DNA of 64,000 nucleotides from Typhlomys cinereus (GCA_023101885.1 JALPQD010000304.1:2164015-2228014); one strand, 5' to 3'; numbered from the stretch's first letter, positions 11,322 to 23,915 are shown. Notes: generated from the letters alone by a model not told the origin. Numbers and translations: made by a program.

Positions 11322-11661
11322 ATTGTGTATGCAATAATGAGATAAACTTAAGGACTTTCTTGTTCATACCTCAGGAAGACCTGGAAAGGTGGAGGGTTAG
11401 AAGATTGTTGTGTGGTAGAAGCTGTAAGTTCACTAAGCGTATTTTGAGAGATCACAGAATATTTTCAGCCAATAACGATTATGATCTCATTTTCATCTTA
11501 AAAGTTCCATTTGGGATGGTGTGTTGCCTTAGATTATTGGAGAAGAGACTACTTAGAAGCCTACAGCACTGATCTGTAGAAGAACTGGTGCTACATTAGA
11601 TATCACTAGAAAGTCATGGTGAGAAAATATAGAATAAACACCTCTGGATGATGTAACCAGT

Positions 11662-12172
11662 GTATATATTAGTCATGATTCTGTAGAGAAATAACCATCA
11701 AATGAATACATTTTGCAAAAGAGGATTTATTAGACTGGCATATACATATAAATAGTTCATAGCCCAATATTGACTGATAGTATGTTGGGGAGGCTTCGGG
11801 GATTCTGTAAGTTTTCTCTCCACAAGCCTGAATATTCAGTAGTGTCAACCTGTTGTTGAAAGAGAGCCGCTGCTGAAACTAAAGTCTTCATTTCACATTG
11901 AAAATTGAAGAGGTCATGTCCAGATGTTAGTGAAGGATGGAATGTTCATCACCAGGCTAGACACACTCACCACCAGGAAGGAAAGTCCGGAGAGCCAGAA
12001 ATGGTTCTCTCAAATCTAATTATCCAGTTCAGAAAAGGCTCTTCTCCCTCCAGCTAATTCTTTCTAGAAATAATCTTATAAATCAATTAGATAAATATCT
12101 CTTAATTGGTTCCAGATTCAATCATCCTAACAATCAAGATTAACCAATCCCAATAGATTTAGGATTGCTGCA
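11662..12172 (-). repeat. ERVL/MaLR-type LTR, diverged
   Basis: On the minus strand the 5' part reads GGATTGGTTAATCTTGATTG and the 3' end reads CTACAGAATCATGACTAATA, the usual start and end signatures of this LTR class. I found no clear target duplication and the edges are approximate. Confidence 0.55.
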
Positions 12173-13981
12173 TATGAAGTGTGAAAGAAAACAAAAATGA
12201 AAGGCAAAGATCCTGCACCTCAACCAACAAGAGAACACAATTGCTAATTCTCATGTCCAGAGGATTGAAGAGGAAAATGCTTGCTGAATTTGTTCACACT
12301 AAGTGTTCACTTCATTATTGTGAAACTTTTATGAAATTACAAAATATAGAGACTTTAAAATAGTGCTGTTTTCCACTACTACATCTCATTAAAAATTATA
12401 GTCTGTCACTGAAAGTGCATCATTAATGTCAGAGGCTTTGTGAAAGTAAGGGCAAATTTTCAAGTCATCTAACACCTTTTTTAAGAGTCTGCCTTTGTTA
12501 CATCTGAGTTGTGAAAAATAGCACCTTTTGAATTTAGGTGTGATATTGTCACAGAGCTTTGAAAAATATATATATATTCACATATACACAATATTAAGAC
12601 ACACTCCTATAAAACTTGTCTTGTGAGTGTGAATATGCAGTCTCCAAATATAAACCACTGATTGTGCTGTAATAAATTTTAGTACAGTTGCTTCAAGAGT
12701 TCTTTAAGGACTAAATTACAACACCAGGCACCATATGCAATCAAGATATGGACACTTTGGGAAAACATTACTTAAACTTGTAAAATTCTTTTGACTTTTT
12801 TTCCTAATTGAAATTGGTGATCACATTCAAAATGAATTTTCTGGTTCTGACTCAGGTCAATTTAGAAGAGTACACTTTGTCCAAACAGGATAATCTTGGT
12901 TAAGATAAAGCATGAAACTATTTGCTAATAAGGGGAATGAACAGACATTGGAAGCAGCACCACTTTTACAGTGATGATATTTTGGCCAAGAGAAAGAAAA
13001 AAAAAAAACACATAGAGCATATTCAGGAATAAACAGTCATTTGTTGATATTAGTTTTTAATTTTTCTCTGTATTATTCAGTCTTGATAAATTCATTGCTC
13101 TCCTAATGATTTATCAATCCAATCAGCAAATATTTTTATTATTAAACTGCAATTTCAGGAAAATATCTACATTTGTATTGCATCTTTATAAACAGGAATG
13201 GAGGAACACTGAAAATTGTGAAGCATTCTACCTGGTAACATTTTCTTGGCATGACAGCATCATCACCACTGTAATTTTAAGGCAAATTTAAATATTCGTT
13301 ATGTTCAACAAGTTAATGAAGACTAATGTTTTGACAGTTTTTATTCTTTCTAAAGTTTTGAAAGTTTTTTTACCAATTTTTTCTCAAAGTCTAAAATTGC
13401 TAACATATACAGAATGAAGTATATATACTATTATTTTTAAGCACAACCATTTTGGGCAAGTAATTTTAAGTGTACAGAAAATGACTAAGTGAAGATTTAA
13501 GCAATACCCAAATAAGAGAGTATACCCAAGGTTAAACCTGTGCAACAGATTTGATTTTAGTCCCATCAAAAGTGTTGTCCAGACAGGCTGGACAAACTAT
13601 GTGAGCTACAAGAGTTTAACATCAGAGATCATAGCATTGCAAAAGAAAGACAGCACTTCATCTGACAGATTCCAGGCATATATAACTGAGCCTTCTTTAT
13701 GATAAATAATGCAAAAAGTTGCCTTTTTAAATTTACTTATCCACACCCCCAAGTTTGCATGATTATATTGCCCCTTTTCTCCTTAATTTTACCCTTTAAA
13801 CACATTAGCACCGGCTTCCAGCATGTAAACATTCCAAAATTAATCTTTCCAATAAATAGGAGAAGAGAAATTTGACAAGTAGGGAAAGAAAGAGCAGAAG
13901 GTGGTGGTCTATTTTGTCCTGCATTATAATTTAGAATATCAGTATTCTTTTTGTTAGAATTATGCACTTTATTCTAAATTA
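12173..13981. other. No gene seen
   Basis: AT-rich sequence with short simple repeats (TATATATA near 12570, poly-A near 13000). I recognise no gene or repeat family. Confidence 0.55.
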
Positions 13982-14092
13982 GCTTTTTTTTTTTTTTTCC
14001 TTTTTGAGATAAATTCTCCTTTTATTACTCAGGGTGACCTTGAACTCTAATTCTCTTGTCTCATCTTTTCATGCTGTCATGCCCAGTTTAAC
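13982..14092 (-). repeat. B1 (7SL-derived) SINE, diverged
   Basis: On the plus strand a poly-T is followed by CCTTTTTGAGATAAATTCTCC, CAGGGTGACCTTGAACTC and GTCATGCCCAG. This is the reverse complement of a B1 3' end through its core. Confidence 0.65.
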
Positions 14093-14367
14093 AATTCACA
14101 ATCTTTAACTTTGAAACTATCTCTCCATAGGGATTTGTTTTCTTTCTTTTACTTCACAATTTTTGTTCTGTGCTAGAGCACGTTGAAACCTATCCTACTA
14201 TTCCCCCAACACACAGACACAGACACATGCACAAACACACACATACACACAAAACAAGTACTTATAAATGTTTTTGCTAAAGATTATAAACAGGAGAAAA
14301 AGGGAAGGAGGGCCCCCAGATATAAGGGGATCATGCTACAGTAGAGAAAATAGATCACTATCAAGTA

Positions 14368-15285
14368 TTGCAAGTAATAGGAGACATCTGGTTAAGCTCA
14401 CTCACTTTCCTTCCTGGGCACTTGAGACTGAGGGAGCTTGATCTCACCAGTCAGGGAAGGTATAAAGTCTGGCGGATAGATGGTAACTGGCCTACGAATG
14501 GGAGACTGACCCTCCCCCCCCCCAATGAGGTCTCCTACTCCTATTCCATCTACCTTTGAATCTACTCTTTTAGTAAGATTTCATTTAAACAGCCTTTTAT
14601 CTTTGGTTAGGAGGTAACCTTGAATACCAATCAGGTATTCAGTCAAGGGCAGTGCAGGAACAGCAAAACTGAAAACAACAACAAACCATAATTCAGAACA
14701 CCAGAGATCCTACATTAATCACCTGGAACCAGACCAGCCAAATCTCTCCTCATCTTAAATCTCAGGGAAATTTTTGGAAGAGGGGGCGGCAAGATTGTAA
14801 GAGCCTAAAGGGAGGACCTATAGGCAAGACACTCCGCACAAGTTGGGGCCACGGTAACCATAACTGGACTTTACATGACCTGCACAATGACTGACATGTC
14901 AACGACCCCCCAAAGTCTAACATGGAACACAGAAACTAGGATCCTTAGAGGCAAGGGATTAACAGTCATAGGAGTGTTCCCATACCAAAGGGGAACCCAA
15001 GAAAAGGCTCTGGGCAATGTCTCTGAGTTCTTGCACCTCACTAGAGTGGAGGACTCAGAGAGAAGTTTGGCATTCACATAAAGGAATGCTCCAGCAAATG
15101 GGAGGGGGAAAGGGGGGCACTGGGAGAAAAAGAGGTAAGGGTGAAAGAAAGAGGAAAGGGGGAGGGTGCAAGGGGGACTGGGGAGGGGTGGAGGGAGGGA
15201 GGTGACCGGGGTTCCTATTATCTTGTATGATTGGGAAAAAATAAATATAGCAAAAAAAAAAAAAAAGAAGAAGAAGAAAAAGAAA
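14368..15285 (+). repeat. L1 3'UTR copy, about 0.9 kb, 5'-truncated
   Basis: In order it contains CTCACCAGTCAGGGAAGG, CAGCCTTTTATCTTTGG, GGAAGAGGGGGCGGCAAG, AGATTGTAAGAGCC, CCCAAAGTCTAACATGG, GGACTCAGAGAG, a long G-rich purine tract (about 15090-15212), TTGTATGATTGG and an A-rich tail. The AGATTGTAAGAGCC block is shared with known murine L1 3'UTRs. The same order recurs at 21867, 23929, 19375, 27266 and, reversed, at 38675. It contains no ORF2 sequence. Confidence 0.8.
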
Positions 15286-16292
15286 TGTTTTGGCTAAAAG
15301 GCATGAACTCCTAGATTTGGTCTACAAGATAACTACAAACCTGGCATAACTGCCTACATTTTGTTCACCTACTTTCATTTAGAATGAAAACTGCTTTTGT
15401 CTGCATATTAACCACTCAAAGAGTAACTGCTTACAAGCAATAATGCCTAATCTATTTCATATCCTTTTAAGACTGAAGACACTAAAGGCAAAAGTAACTA
15501 GGACATTCCACTGTCAACTTTTACTTCATCTTATTCTGCACCATTCACAAGGCATCTGAGGACCTAGAGCCACGTTACTTAAGTCACAGTGATCTTGGAT
15601 TCCAGAAACACCAGAACAAAGTCTCTTTTGCAAATCATTCCTGAATGAGATCACCCAATAATGAGATCACTGCCCCTGCTAACTGCCACCAAAGCAGGAC
15701 AGCAGCTGACCTCAAACAATAAGGACTTATACAAACTATCTTGCAGAACCAGAATGTGAAAGCATTTAAGCCTATTACAACTTTACCAAGATATCTTAAT
15801 TACACATTCCTCTGGTATCCTGCCACAAGTCTTTCTCTAAACCCACACTTCAATTATTGTTCTACAGATATACTTGGAATCTGTATTTCTATATGTGGCT
15901 TCTTTGTTTTTTTCCAAAACTGCTTTCTTTAACTGAATAATGGTTAGAGTGTCCAAAATTTGCATTTGGGGACTATACTAACCTGGGAATTTGATCTAAA
16001 AATCCAATGATATATGCCACGTCCTAATACTGTTTTGACTCTTCATTGATCTTCTACTCACTTGATTTTTCAATATCCAGTGCTTAATAAAAGTGGAGTT
16101 AGAAATAAAAACTAACTTTTCAACCAGTAGATACATCCAATGTAGAAGAAAAATAAGCCTAACTTGGATGATTATTGCATCTTCATTTTTTATAATTACA
16201 TACTCATATGAGTCAAAAGTGTCAGATCATTTACACCTCAAGAAGGAAGGTTTATAATGTTTTAGGTATTCATTGTTAAATACTACTTGCCT
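15286..16292. other. No gene seen
   Basis: Unassigned intergenic sequence, with no recognisable exon or repeat family. Confidence 0.5.
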
Positions 16293-16380
16293 CCTTTTTA
16301 TTTATTTATGTGGGGGATCCAAACTCAGGATCTTCTGCTTCTGAGACAGAGTCTTAACCCCTGAGCTGTCTCTTCAGCCC
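16293..16380 (-). repeat. B2-superfamily SINE, head fragment
   Basis: On the minus strand: GGGCTGAAGAGACAGCTCAG, GGGTTAAGACTC, GAAGATCCTGAGTTTGGATC, ending in an ATAAATAAA-like tail. The body is deleted, leaving head plus tail only. Confidence 0.65.
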
Positions 16381-16688
16381 CTACTTACCGTTTTTGACAA
16401 TGAATAAACAACTAATACATATTACTGTCAAATTTTAATTTAACATGTTCTAGAAAATCAGTAAAGGAAGTAAAATGGGCTAGATACCTCTGATTTTTAA
16501 GTGGATAATCCCCAAGTAGTTACCACAAAACACCAAAGCAGTTATTTTTTTCTTTTTTCTTTTTTTGGACCCAAAATAAAGGAGATAGATTTTATTCTGC
16601 TTTTGGTTATCTTGTGGAGTTAAGCAAATAGTTAATGTCATTTGGCAAAAGCATTCCCAATAACAAAGTTGTCTTTTAAAAAAAATGT

Positions 16689-16800
16689 GCCTGTGCCTTG
16701 CAAGCAGAAGGTCCTGAGTTCAGATCCTAGACCTGAGCACGCATCCACACTCACACATGCACAATTAAATAAATAAATAAATAAAATAGATAAATAAAAG
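16689..16800 (+). repeat. B2-superfamily SINE, 5'-truncated and internally deleted
   Basis: The head's second half (CCTTGCAAGCAGAAGGTCC, TGAGTTCAGATCC) is joined directly to the tail (CACACATGCACAATTAAATAAATAAATA). The first 30-40 bp and the G-rich body are missing. Confidence 0.65.
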
Positions 16801-16852
16801 TATCTTTAGAAACATTCGTGTATGAGAATGTTAGATACTATAAGATATATAC

Positions 16853-17222
16853 TGTACCATTACTCTTCTCTGTTGCTGTGAGACACCACTCAAACTCAAG
16901 CAACTTGAAGGAAAAAGGAAAATTTATTCCATGTACTGTTCCAGAATGGGAGACACAGTCCATTGTGTCAGGAAAGGCATGGTTAGTTGTCTTACAGAAG
17001 TGGAAGTGACCTGAGTCACATCCATCAAGGAGGCTGAAAGCTACAAAATTCTGAGTTTCAAGAGCAGACTTGTCCAGAAGCAGGACAAGCCTCAATCTCA
17101 AGGCCTGTGACTCTCTTCTGCCCTCAAGGTTTCCAGTCCTAAAGGTGCCATGACTTTCTCAACAACTGAAGATTCAAGCACATGAGCATGTGGGAGGACA
17201 ACTCACATTTCAAACCATGACA
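16853..17222 (-). repeat. MaLR-type solo LTR with 5-bp TSD
   Basis: On the minus strand it runs from TGTCATGGTTTGAAATGTG to AGAGAAGAGTAATGGTACA, with AATAAATTTTCC as the polyadenylation signal region and the TTGCTTGAGTTTGAG and CACAGCAACAGAG motifs of MLT1/ORR1 LTRs. The 5-bp repeat TATAC flanks both sides (16848-16852 and 17223-17227), proving the boundaries. No internal sequence remains, so this is a solo LTR left by LTR-LTR recombination. Confidence 0.85.
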
Positions 17223-17227
17223 TATAC

Positions 17228-17959
17228 CACTAGATTCAATAGTTTATATTTTCTAACAAATGTTCTTGCTCATAAATAATTTTTTGTTCATTTATCAGTT
17301 TAAGCAAAGAAAGCAGCACTTTCCTTAAATGTAAATAAAAATTTATTTTATAGTCATTATGATAGAGGTCAGAAATGGGGGAAAATAAGAAAGTGCATCA
17401 CAGAAAATCACAAAATTTTTCACCCTTCCATGAGTTAGGCAGAGATAATATCATCTGCAAAGCTTAAACACATCCAATAGCAAGACTGAGTATTCTCTTC
17501 CCAGGTTATCTCATGCAAATACCAAAGAAGAATGGTCTTCACAGAAAGCTTTAATTGTTCTTCCTGTGAGCTTTCCTATTACCACTTAGGTGGCTCCCAT
17601 GCATTGACTTTTGATTTCTTCAACACATCCACCAGCCTAGCTTCATAAGAGAGAAACTGAACTTACCAGAGCTGCAGTCAATAGAAAACAAAACATCACA
17701 GCTACATGAAGTTTCCCAGTCATGTCCCTAGACATGATAAAATAACATTAGGAAAATGGAAAAGAAGTGCCATGTACTCTTAAAATGCTTGACTTACAAT
17801 CATTTTCTAGAATTCATTAAGAAAGGTGGCATATCCTTATTTAATAGCAATTATATGATTCTGTCTAGAAACCAGAATAGAACAGAAAGATGTTTCAGAA
17901 AATAATAAGAACAGTTTTTTTCCTTCAATATACTGGCAGTCTTGCAAGAAAAGAAAGGG
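17228..17959. other. No gene seen
   Basis: AT-rich unassigned sequence. Confidence 0.5.
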
Positions 17960-18165
17960 AAAATATTGACTGTATTTCTATGTGCCAGGCACATTAAAGA
18001 CAACATTCCATGTCATCCTGTCTTCTCCTGAAAGTCTTCACTTTCATCTGCATTTTATCAAGGATAATGAAACTGAAAAAGATCAAATGAATTGTTCAAT
18101 TAAAAAAAACTAACTGTCTGAGTCAGGATTCAACTCCAGATCCATTTGAATACATAGCTTATCTT
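17960..18165 (+). repeat. MIR SINE, ancient
   Basis: It follows the MIR consensus: CTATGTGCCAGGCACATTA, TTTCATCTGCATTTTATC, AATGAAACTGAAAAAG, AGTCAGGATTCAACTCCAGATC. MIRs predate the split of placental mammals, so this marks old, little-rearranged DNA. Confidence 0.8.
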
Positions 18166-19374
18166 TTATTCAATAAGTCACACATTTATAAAGGTAATGT
18201 ATCAATTGTCGAAGGATCCCCATGTACCAGTGAACACTGGATACAGAGAATCAAAAGGAGATGGTCGGATTTCATAGCTTACAATTTCTTTACTGCACAA
18301 ATAGGATTGAATAATCACATTTGTTGCTCTCATCATTTGGACAAAATTAAGTATTTTGTGATCAAAGTCATTCATGTTAGGTATGAATCTAAATTTTGTC
18401 ACATAAAAAGTTATTTTAAGGATATAATTACTTATGCCCAGTCATGTATATATAAGAATGCATTGCAAATCAAGGGAAAGCAGACAAGGTATAACAGCTA
18501 CCTTTTTCTAAAAGAAACAAAATTTTTAACAACAGTTTAGATTTTTGACAATTTCTTTAATTAATATTAGAAAAAGCACAATCCATTCTTTTGTTATCTG
18601 TTGTGCCACTGGAGTCTTCGTTATTATGCAGACAGCATTGCTGCTGATGCTGTTGGATGTGAGGCATCTGGTGCTTTTGGACAGACTTCTGCATTTCCAT
18701 AATAACTCACAACTCAGATCTCAGGCACTGCTATGTGGGCACACTTACTGAACGAATTAAAGAACGGCAAGTACTCTGATATGTGTATATACTTATAACT
18801 ATTATAATTTTTCACAATGAAGTCAACTTTCTGAATGTCCATAAGCAGTCACAAGAGTGAAAACTTGGAAAATATCAGTGACAATGATGATGAGGGCAAC
18901 AGAAACAAGGCAATTGTGCATGAGTGGTCTCAATCTTGGTTTAGTTACAGTACAGTTGCTTAAAGGTGTGGATATAAGCACAGTATACTATAAATGTTTC
19001 AAAGAAATGCAATGCATTATTCCAAACATGTTTCACACAATGTGAATTGTTGAAGGAACCAAGGTATTCTGGACCACCTGGTTCTTGTTTCTTTAACATA
19101 CTACTTTTTTGATCTGCCTCTGCTAAGATGAACTGGTGACCAGAACAAATGAAAAGGAAAGGAAAAGGAAATCATGGAGGAATATCATTGAAATCCAATG
19201 CTGAGTAAAATAAATGAATACCAGAATATAAGTTTATTCAAGTTTATAATTTTACCTGATTTTATTATTTTTTAATTCTGATTTTATCTTTTAATAGTGC
19301 AATTTTCCTCAACACAGTAAACAATCAGAAATTTTTTTCATTAATGTGATTTTTTTCTTTAATGAAAATACATA
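18166..19374. other. No gene seen
   Basis: AT-rich sequence. Several 60-80 codon open frames (for example near 18307-18751) lack any domain and are treated as chance. Confidence 0.5.
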
Positions 19375-19648
19375 GTGAGAACTGGCTGTGAAATTCCTGT
19401 GCTTAAGGGGAACACAGGAAAGGGTTCAGGGAAATGCCACTGGGTCCTTATACGTCATCAGAGAGGAGGGTCCAGAGGAGAGTCTGGCATGCACATTAAA
19501 GGATTCTCCGGATCTGGGGGGGGAGGCACTGCGGGATGGGGAGGGAGAGTAAGGGGAGGGGGAGCAGTGGGGTCAGGGGGAAGAGGAGGGAGGGAGGGAA
19601 CCAGTGTACCTACTAAGTTTGTATGAGTGGAAATAATAATAAAAAATG
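19375..19648 (+). repeat. L1 3'UTR end, 5'-truncated
   Basis: GGGGAACACAGGAAAGG, CATCAGAGAGGAGGG, GGCATGCACATTAAAGGA, a G-rich purine tract at about 19517-19600, TTTGTATGAGTGGAAATAA and an A-rich tail. It is about 275 bp long. Confidence 0.8.
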
Positions 19649-21604
19649 TTAAAAAATTGTTATAATATCAACAAAACTTGAAAATTAAGACATTAGAAAA
19701 TATACATGGAAATTCATTTTATTTTGGAGATTTTTTCTTTCTTCGTGTTTTCTATGTTTTATAGCTTTTGTTAATTTGTTTATTTCCAAAGGATTAGATT
19801 ATGCATTATTCTGGATGAATGGTTAGTATAACTACAATCTTTACTTCTGGATTTTTTCAAGAAAAATAAACATTTTCATAACTAATCTTCAATTCTTCAG
19901 TTTTATGTGTGAGTGTGCTTGTGTATATGCACACACATCCACACCTGAGCACACACTACATACTAAAAATAAAGTTAAAAATTTTTAAAAATAAAAAGAG
20001 CTTAAAATAAAAAAAGAAATTCACATTGCTAGAAAATTTGCATATAATAACTTGCATATAATTCCTGTCTAAATATAAAAGGATGAAAATAATATAATTA
20101 TATATATATCACAGAACACCTAATATATTTTAGATTAAGGATTTTATGGCCTATCCATAAAAAGGATTATTATGGGAATTATAAGTTTTAAGATCATGAT
20201 ATTAACATGAAAGTTTGAAAAAAATAGCACTGAAAATATTTTGGTAAACTCCCTCTACTTATTGATATAAAATTCATAAATATTTCTTCAAGTATTTTTA
20301 ATTTATTTAGATAAGATCTTCAGTTTACAATGACAATAAAAAAGATGCAAATGATTCAGAATATGCTCTCAGTAATTGAAAGAGATGCAATTTCTTCTCA
20401 ATAAGAATATAATATTCAATATATTTTATCAAATATAAAAACTATTTGGCAGTACCACTTGAAGACATAAGTCATGGATAAAATGCAAAGTATAGCTAAT
20501 AGCAATGAAACCGTCTAAGACCAATAACAGTATTTTATTTTAGGCATCTAATGCCTAGAATGTAAGGAAGGAAATGAAATTTAGTCAAGTGAAAGGCACA
20601 GAGGGCTTTTTTTCCTCCCTATACTATACCACATATTTTTTAAAGAGATCATCTTTATGGGCCATAATTTTCCTTTAGACATAAACACTTCTGCTAGTGA
20701 GCTGGGGATGGCTCACATTGCTGACTATATTTCATGGAAAAATATAGTACAAAATAACACGCAGGCAAATTTTGCATAAATGTTAGCACCACAAAATGAA
20801 TATGTTCTCTCCTTACTTGAAATTGACTCCTATTTTATTTATTTAAGAAAACCCTTCTAGTTTTCCTTCAATTTAATGTAATTTTACATTAATAGACATG
20901 GTAGAGAAAAATCAATATGTTGCCTGAATCATGATATAAGCTCTGTTTAATTTAGAGTTGGAACTAGTTCTCTACCTACAAATGTATATCCTTTCTTAGA
21001 AGGGTTTCTAGACTGAATCACAACCTAGGTCCTGAAGAATGTTGCTGGTTTATTCCATTTAAATATGATGAAAGATTTCTTGTTGACAGAAGTCATAAAG
21101 TATTACATAATAATTACAATATAGCAAATTAACCAAGTCCAGACCACTTTACTGGATAAATAATAGCCAGTAGTTATTTAAACTAAATTGTAAATAACTA
21201 AGACTATCAAGAATGACCTTATTTTGATCAAATGGTTTCTTAATCATTGATCCTATTTATATGAGTTTCTTCCCCATAGTGCTTTCTGTGTGTTTTGACC
21301 AACTGTACAACTTTTACACACACTCTAATATTGATATTATTTGTATGTTGCTTGAACAATTTACATTTCCACATGTTTATTGAATTACCTTTGCATGAGC
21401 TCGGAACTTTCATCAACTCTGACACCAACTCCTACCATCGGGATATTTATAACCTAGTAAAAGAAACAACTGAAAAGCCATATATCAGTAGATTTTTGTA
21501 TACACTAAATGTTGATAAATGCTATGAAGAACAAAGGTGAAAAAGTGTATGAGGAAATTTTGAGAGATAAAACTCATTCTTACAGGATGATATAACAAGA
21601 TATA
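19649..21604. other. No gene seen
   Basis: Very AT-rich sequence, about 2 kb, with no supportable gene or repeat family. A short CA/TG patch lies near 19905-19960. Confidence 0.5.
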
Positions 21605-21835
21605 CAGTGAATGTTGCTTCATACTGGTGGTACAGATCTATAATCCCAGCTGTTAAAGGGAGAAACAGGAAGATTGTAACAAGACTTGTTTAGGGTAGCT
21701 TGAGTTCAGTACCAGCCTAGATAATTTAGAGAGACCATATCTCAAAGTAGGAAGTCTAAAGAAGGTTTAAGATACAGTTCAGTTATACATTACTTGCTTA
21801 GTGTACCTGAGATGCTGAGTTCTGTCGCCAGCTAT
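21605..21835 (+). repeat. B1-ID composite SINE, diverged
   Basis: A B1-like left part (GGTGGTACAGATCTATAATCCCAG, broken from consensus, with ACCAGCCTAGATAATTTAGAG and ACCATATCTCAAAG) is followed by an ID-like right part (GATACAGTTCAGTTATACAT, TTGCTTAGTGTACCTGAG, GTCGCCAGC). This dimeric order is typical of rodent ID-B1 composites. Confidence 0.65.
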
Positions 21836-21851
21836 GAAAAAAAGAAAGGGT

Positions 21852-22664
21852 AGAAAGTATTATACAGACTCTATGCCCTCCCTTTCTGGTGAGATCATAC
21901 CCCAACAGATGCAAGCATCCTGCAAATGGTCTCCTACTCTTATTCCATCTATCTTTGAATCTACTCTTATAATAAGATTCTATTTTAACAGCCTTTTATC
22001 TCTGACCAGAGGGTAACATCTAATACCCATCAGGATGGAGCCAAGGGCGGTACAGGTGCAGCAAAACTGAAAAAAAAATCAACAAACCATTAATTCGGAA
22101 AATCAGAGACTACGTCAATCACCTGGAACCAAGCCAGCCTAATCTTGCCCCATCCTAAAGCTCAGGGAAATTTGTGGAAGAGGGGGCAGTAAGATTGTAA
22201 GAGCCTAAAGATGTGGAGGAGCAACGATATGCATGATATTCCATAAAAGTTAGGGCCTAAGTAATCATAATAGGACTTTGCATGACCTATGCAATGACCA
22301 ACATATTGAACCCCCAAAGTCTAGCATGAATCACAGGCACTACAACCCTTAGAGGCAAGCGATTAACAGCCACAATAGTGTTCCTATACTAAAGGGGAAC
22401 ACAATAAAAGAGCTCTAGGCAATGCCACTGAGTCTTTACACCTCATCAGAGAGGAGGACCCAGAAGGAAGTTTGACATGCACACAATAGGATGCTCCAGG
22501 AATTGGGGGGGGGCACTGGGAGAAAGGGAGGGAGAGGGGAAAGGAAAGGGAAAAGGTGGGGAGGGAGCAAGGAGATACAGGGAAGGATGGAGGGAAGGAG
22601 GGGAATGGGGTACTTATCAACTTTGTATGGATGGAATAAATAAAAAAAAAGAAAGTATTATACA
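21852..22664 (+). mobile_element. 5'-truncated L1 insertion with exact 15-bp TSD
   Basis: The 15-bp direct repeat AGAAAGTATTATACA occurs at 21852-21866 and 22650-22664, bounding a 783-bp L1 3'UTR copy (21867-22649) with the same motif order as 14368 and an AATAAATAAAAAAAAA tail. Both the duplication length and the tail fit target-primed reverse transcription. The G-rich tract spans about 22505-22612. There is no coding content. Confidence 0.9.
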
Positions 22665-22980
22665 AGTACATACTCACCCTTTGCCCATCTTTGTTCATTG
22701 TTGCCTCCTTGGAGTGGCCTTCCCAGACAACTCTGGATAAAAAATGTCATCTCCATCATTCTTTACTTTTTTGTACTGTTGTATTTGGTTTCTAGCTATT
22801 CTTCATAATAGACAACAAGCCTGATCTGAGGTTACTTTGTCATCAAGGAACTGAGTTGCTTCTTTTTGAGGGGAACACAATATGGTAGAATTTTTATCAA
22901 CATCTTCCTTTGTCTCCAGACATAAATACACATGTGCTTCTTTGCTGAAAACATTTTTAAAAGCAAGATGAAAAGGTATA

Positions 22981-23574
22981 TGTTATGCTTGCATTTTGGT
23001 GTCAACTTGACAGTTGCAGACTGTTTGGGACTACTCCGTGGAAAGTCAATGGTTGGAATGGCCCCTGAACAAGTCTGCAAGTACTTGATTGATTGCTGTG
23101 GAAAACCCAGCCCATAGTGGGTGGTACTTTCCATGTGGTGGACCAGATAATAGGAAGAGCAAGGAAGAAGGACTTGCTTTGGAGTCCACTCTGCGCTTCG
23201 TTTGCTTTGTTGCTGCTGCTGCTGCCTCTGTCCTTGGCTGACTGGGAGCTTCATCTTTTCCACTCCATTGTTGCCACCACACTACCTTTGGAGCCTAGTC
23301 TCTAGGCCTTGCTGCTGTTCACTGTTCATCGCCAATGTTGGAGCCCAGCTTTTTTTCACCGATTATCGGAACACAGAGTCATCGATCCTCCAGAGAAGTA
23401 AAGGCTTGAAACCTTCTCAGCATCTTTTGGCTTTGTGGAACATTTCAGTCAAGAATAGGGTGGCTGTGGGCAGCTACTTTGAGGACACTTTTGTTGTGAG
23501 TTATTTTAATAAATATATATATACATATATATTACATTCTATAGATTCTTTTTCTTCAGAGAATCCTGAATACA
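22981..23574 (+). repeat. ERVL-type solo LTR with 5-bp TSD
   Basis: It runs from TGTTATGCTTGC to CTGAATACA (594 bp), flanked by GTATA at 22976-22980 and 23575-23579. It contains GTGTCAACTTGACAG, AACCCAGCCCATAGTGGGTGG (split by one base from the 3' LTR at 10908), a (CTG)n-like patch near 23210, an AATAAA signal at 23508-23513 and a (TA)n run. It is a solo LTR of the MLT2/ERVL kind, without internal sequence. Confidence 0.85.
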
Positions 23575-23915
23575 GTATATTAAGAAGTATATTTCTTCAT
23601 TTCAGTTATTTTAATTGTTTCACTTTAGAATTTCTAAAGATATAGGTTTATAAATAGGTAATAAAAATTTTTAAAAAGTGTTTCAAAAGAGATGATCCAA
23701 ATAGATGAGTCTTGGAGTAGAAATGCCTATCTTGTGATCCTGGACCATCAAGAGAACTCTGAGTTTCTGTGGCTTGAATAGATAAATAAACAAAGCATGG
23801 GAAGCCATGATATCAGAAAGGAAACAATTGTGCTAACCAGAGAATGTATAGAGGGGTAAGACAGGATTTGATTTGCCTTAACTTACTTCAGTAGGGTAAC
23901 TCTGATTGTTGCATT
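23575..23915. other. No gene seen
   Basis: Short unassigned interval between the solo LTR and the next L1 insertion. Confidence 0.5.

Larger units (their letters stand above)
9237..11326 (+). mobile_element. Complete non-autonomous ERVL/MaLR-type element with 5-bp TSDs
   Basis: The direct repeat ATTGT occurs at 9237-9241 and 11322-11326, bounding TG...CA ends at 9242 and 11321. The order is 5' LTR (9242-9748), a primer-binding site at 9754-9770 complementary to the 3' end of tRNA-Leu(UAA), about 1.1 kb of internal DNA, a purine-rich AAGGGCTGGAG before 10908, and a 3' LTR (10908-11321). Five-bp duplications and a leucine primer are typical of class III (ERVL) elements, and the short non-coding interior is typical of the MaLR/ORR1 branch. 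No gag, pol or env frame is present. Oddly, the two LTRs match only over about the first 40 bp. Confidence 0.85.
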
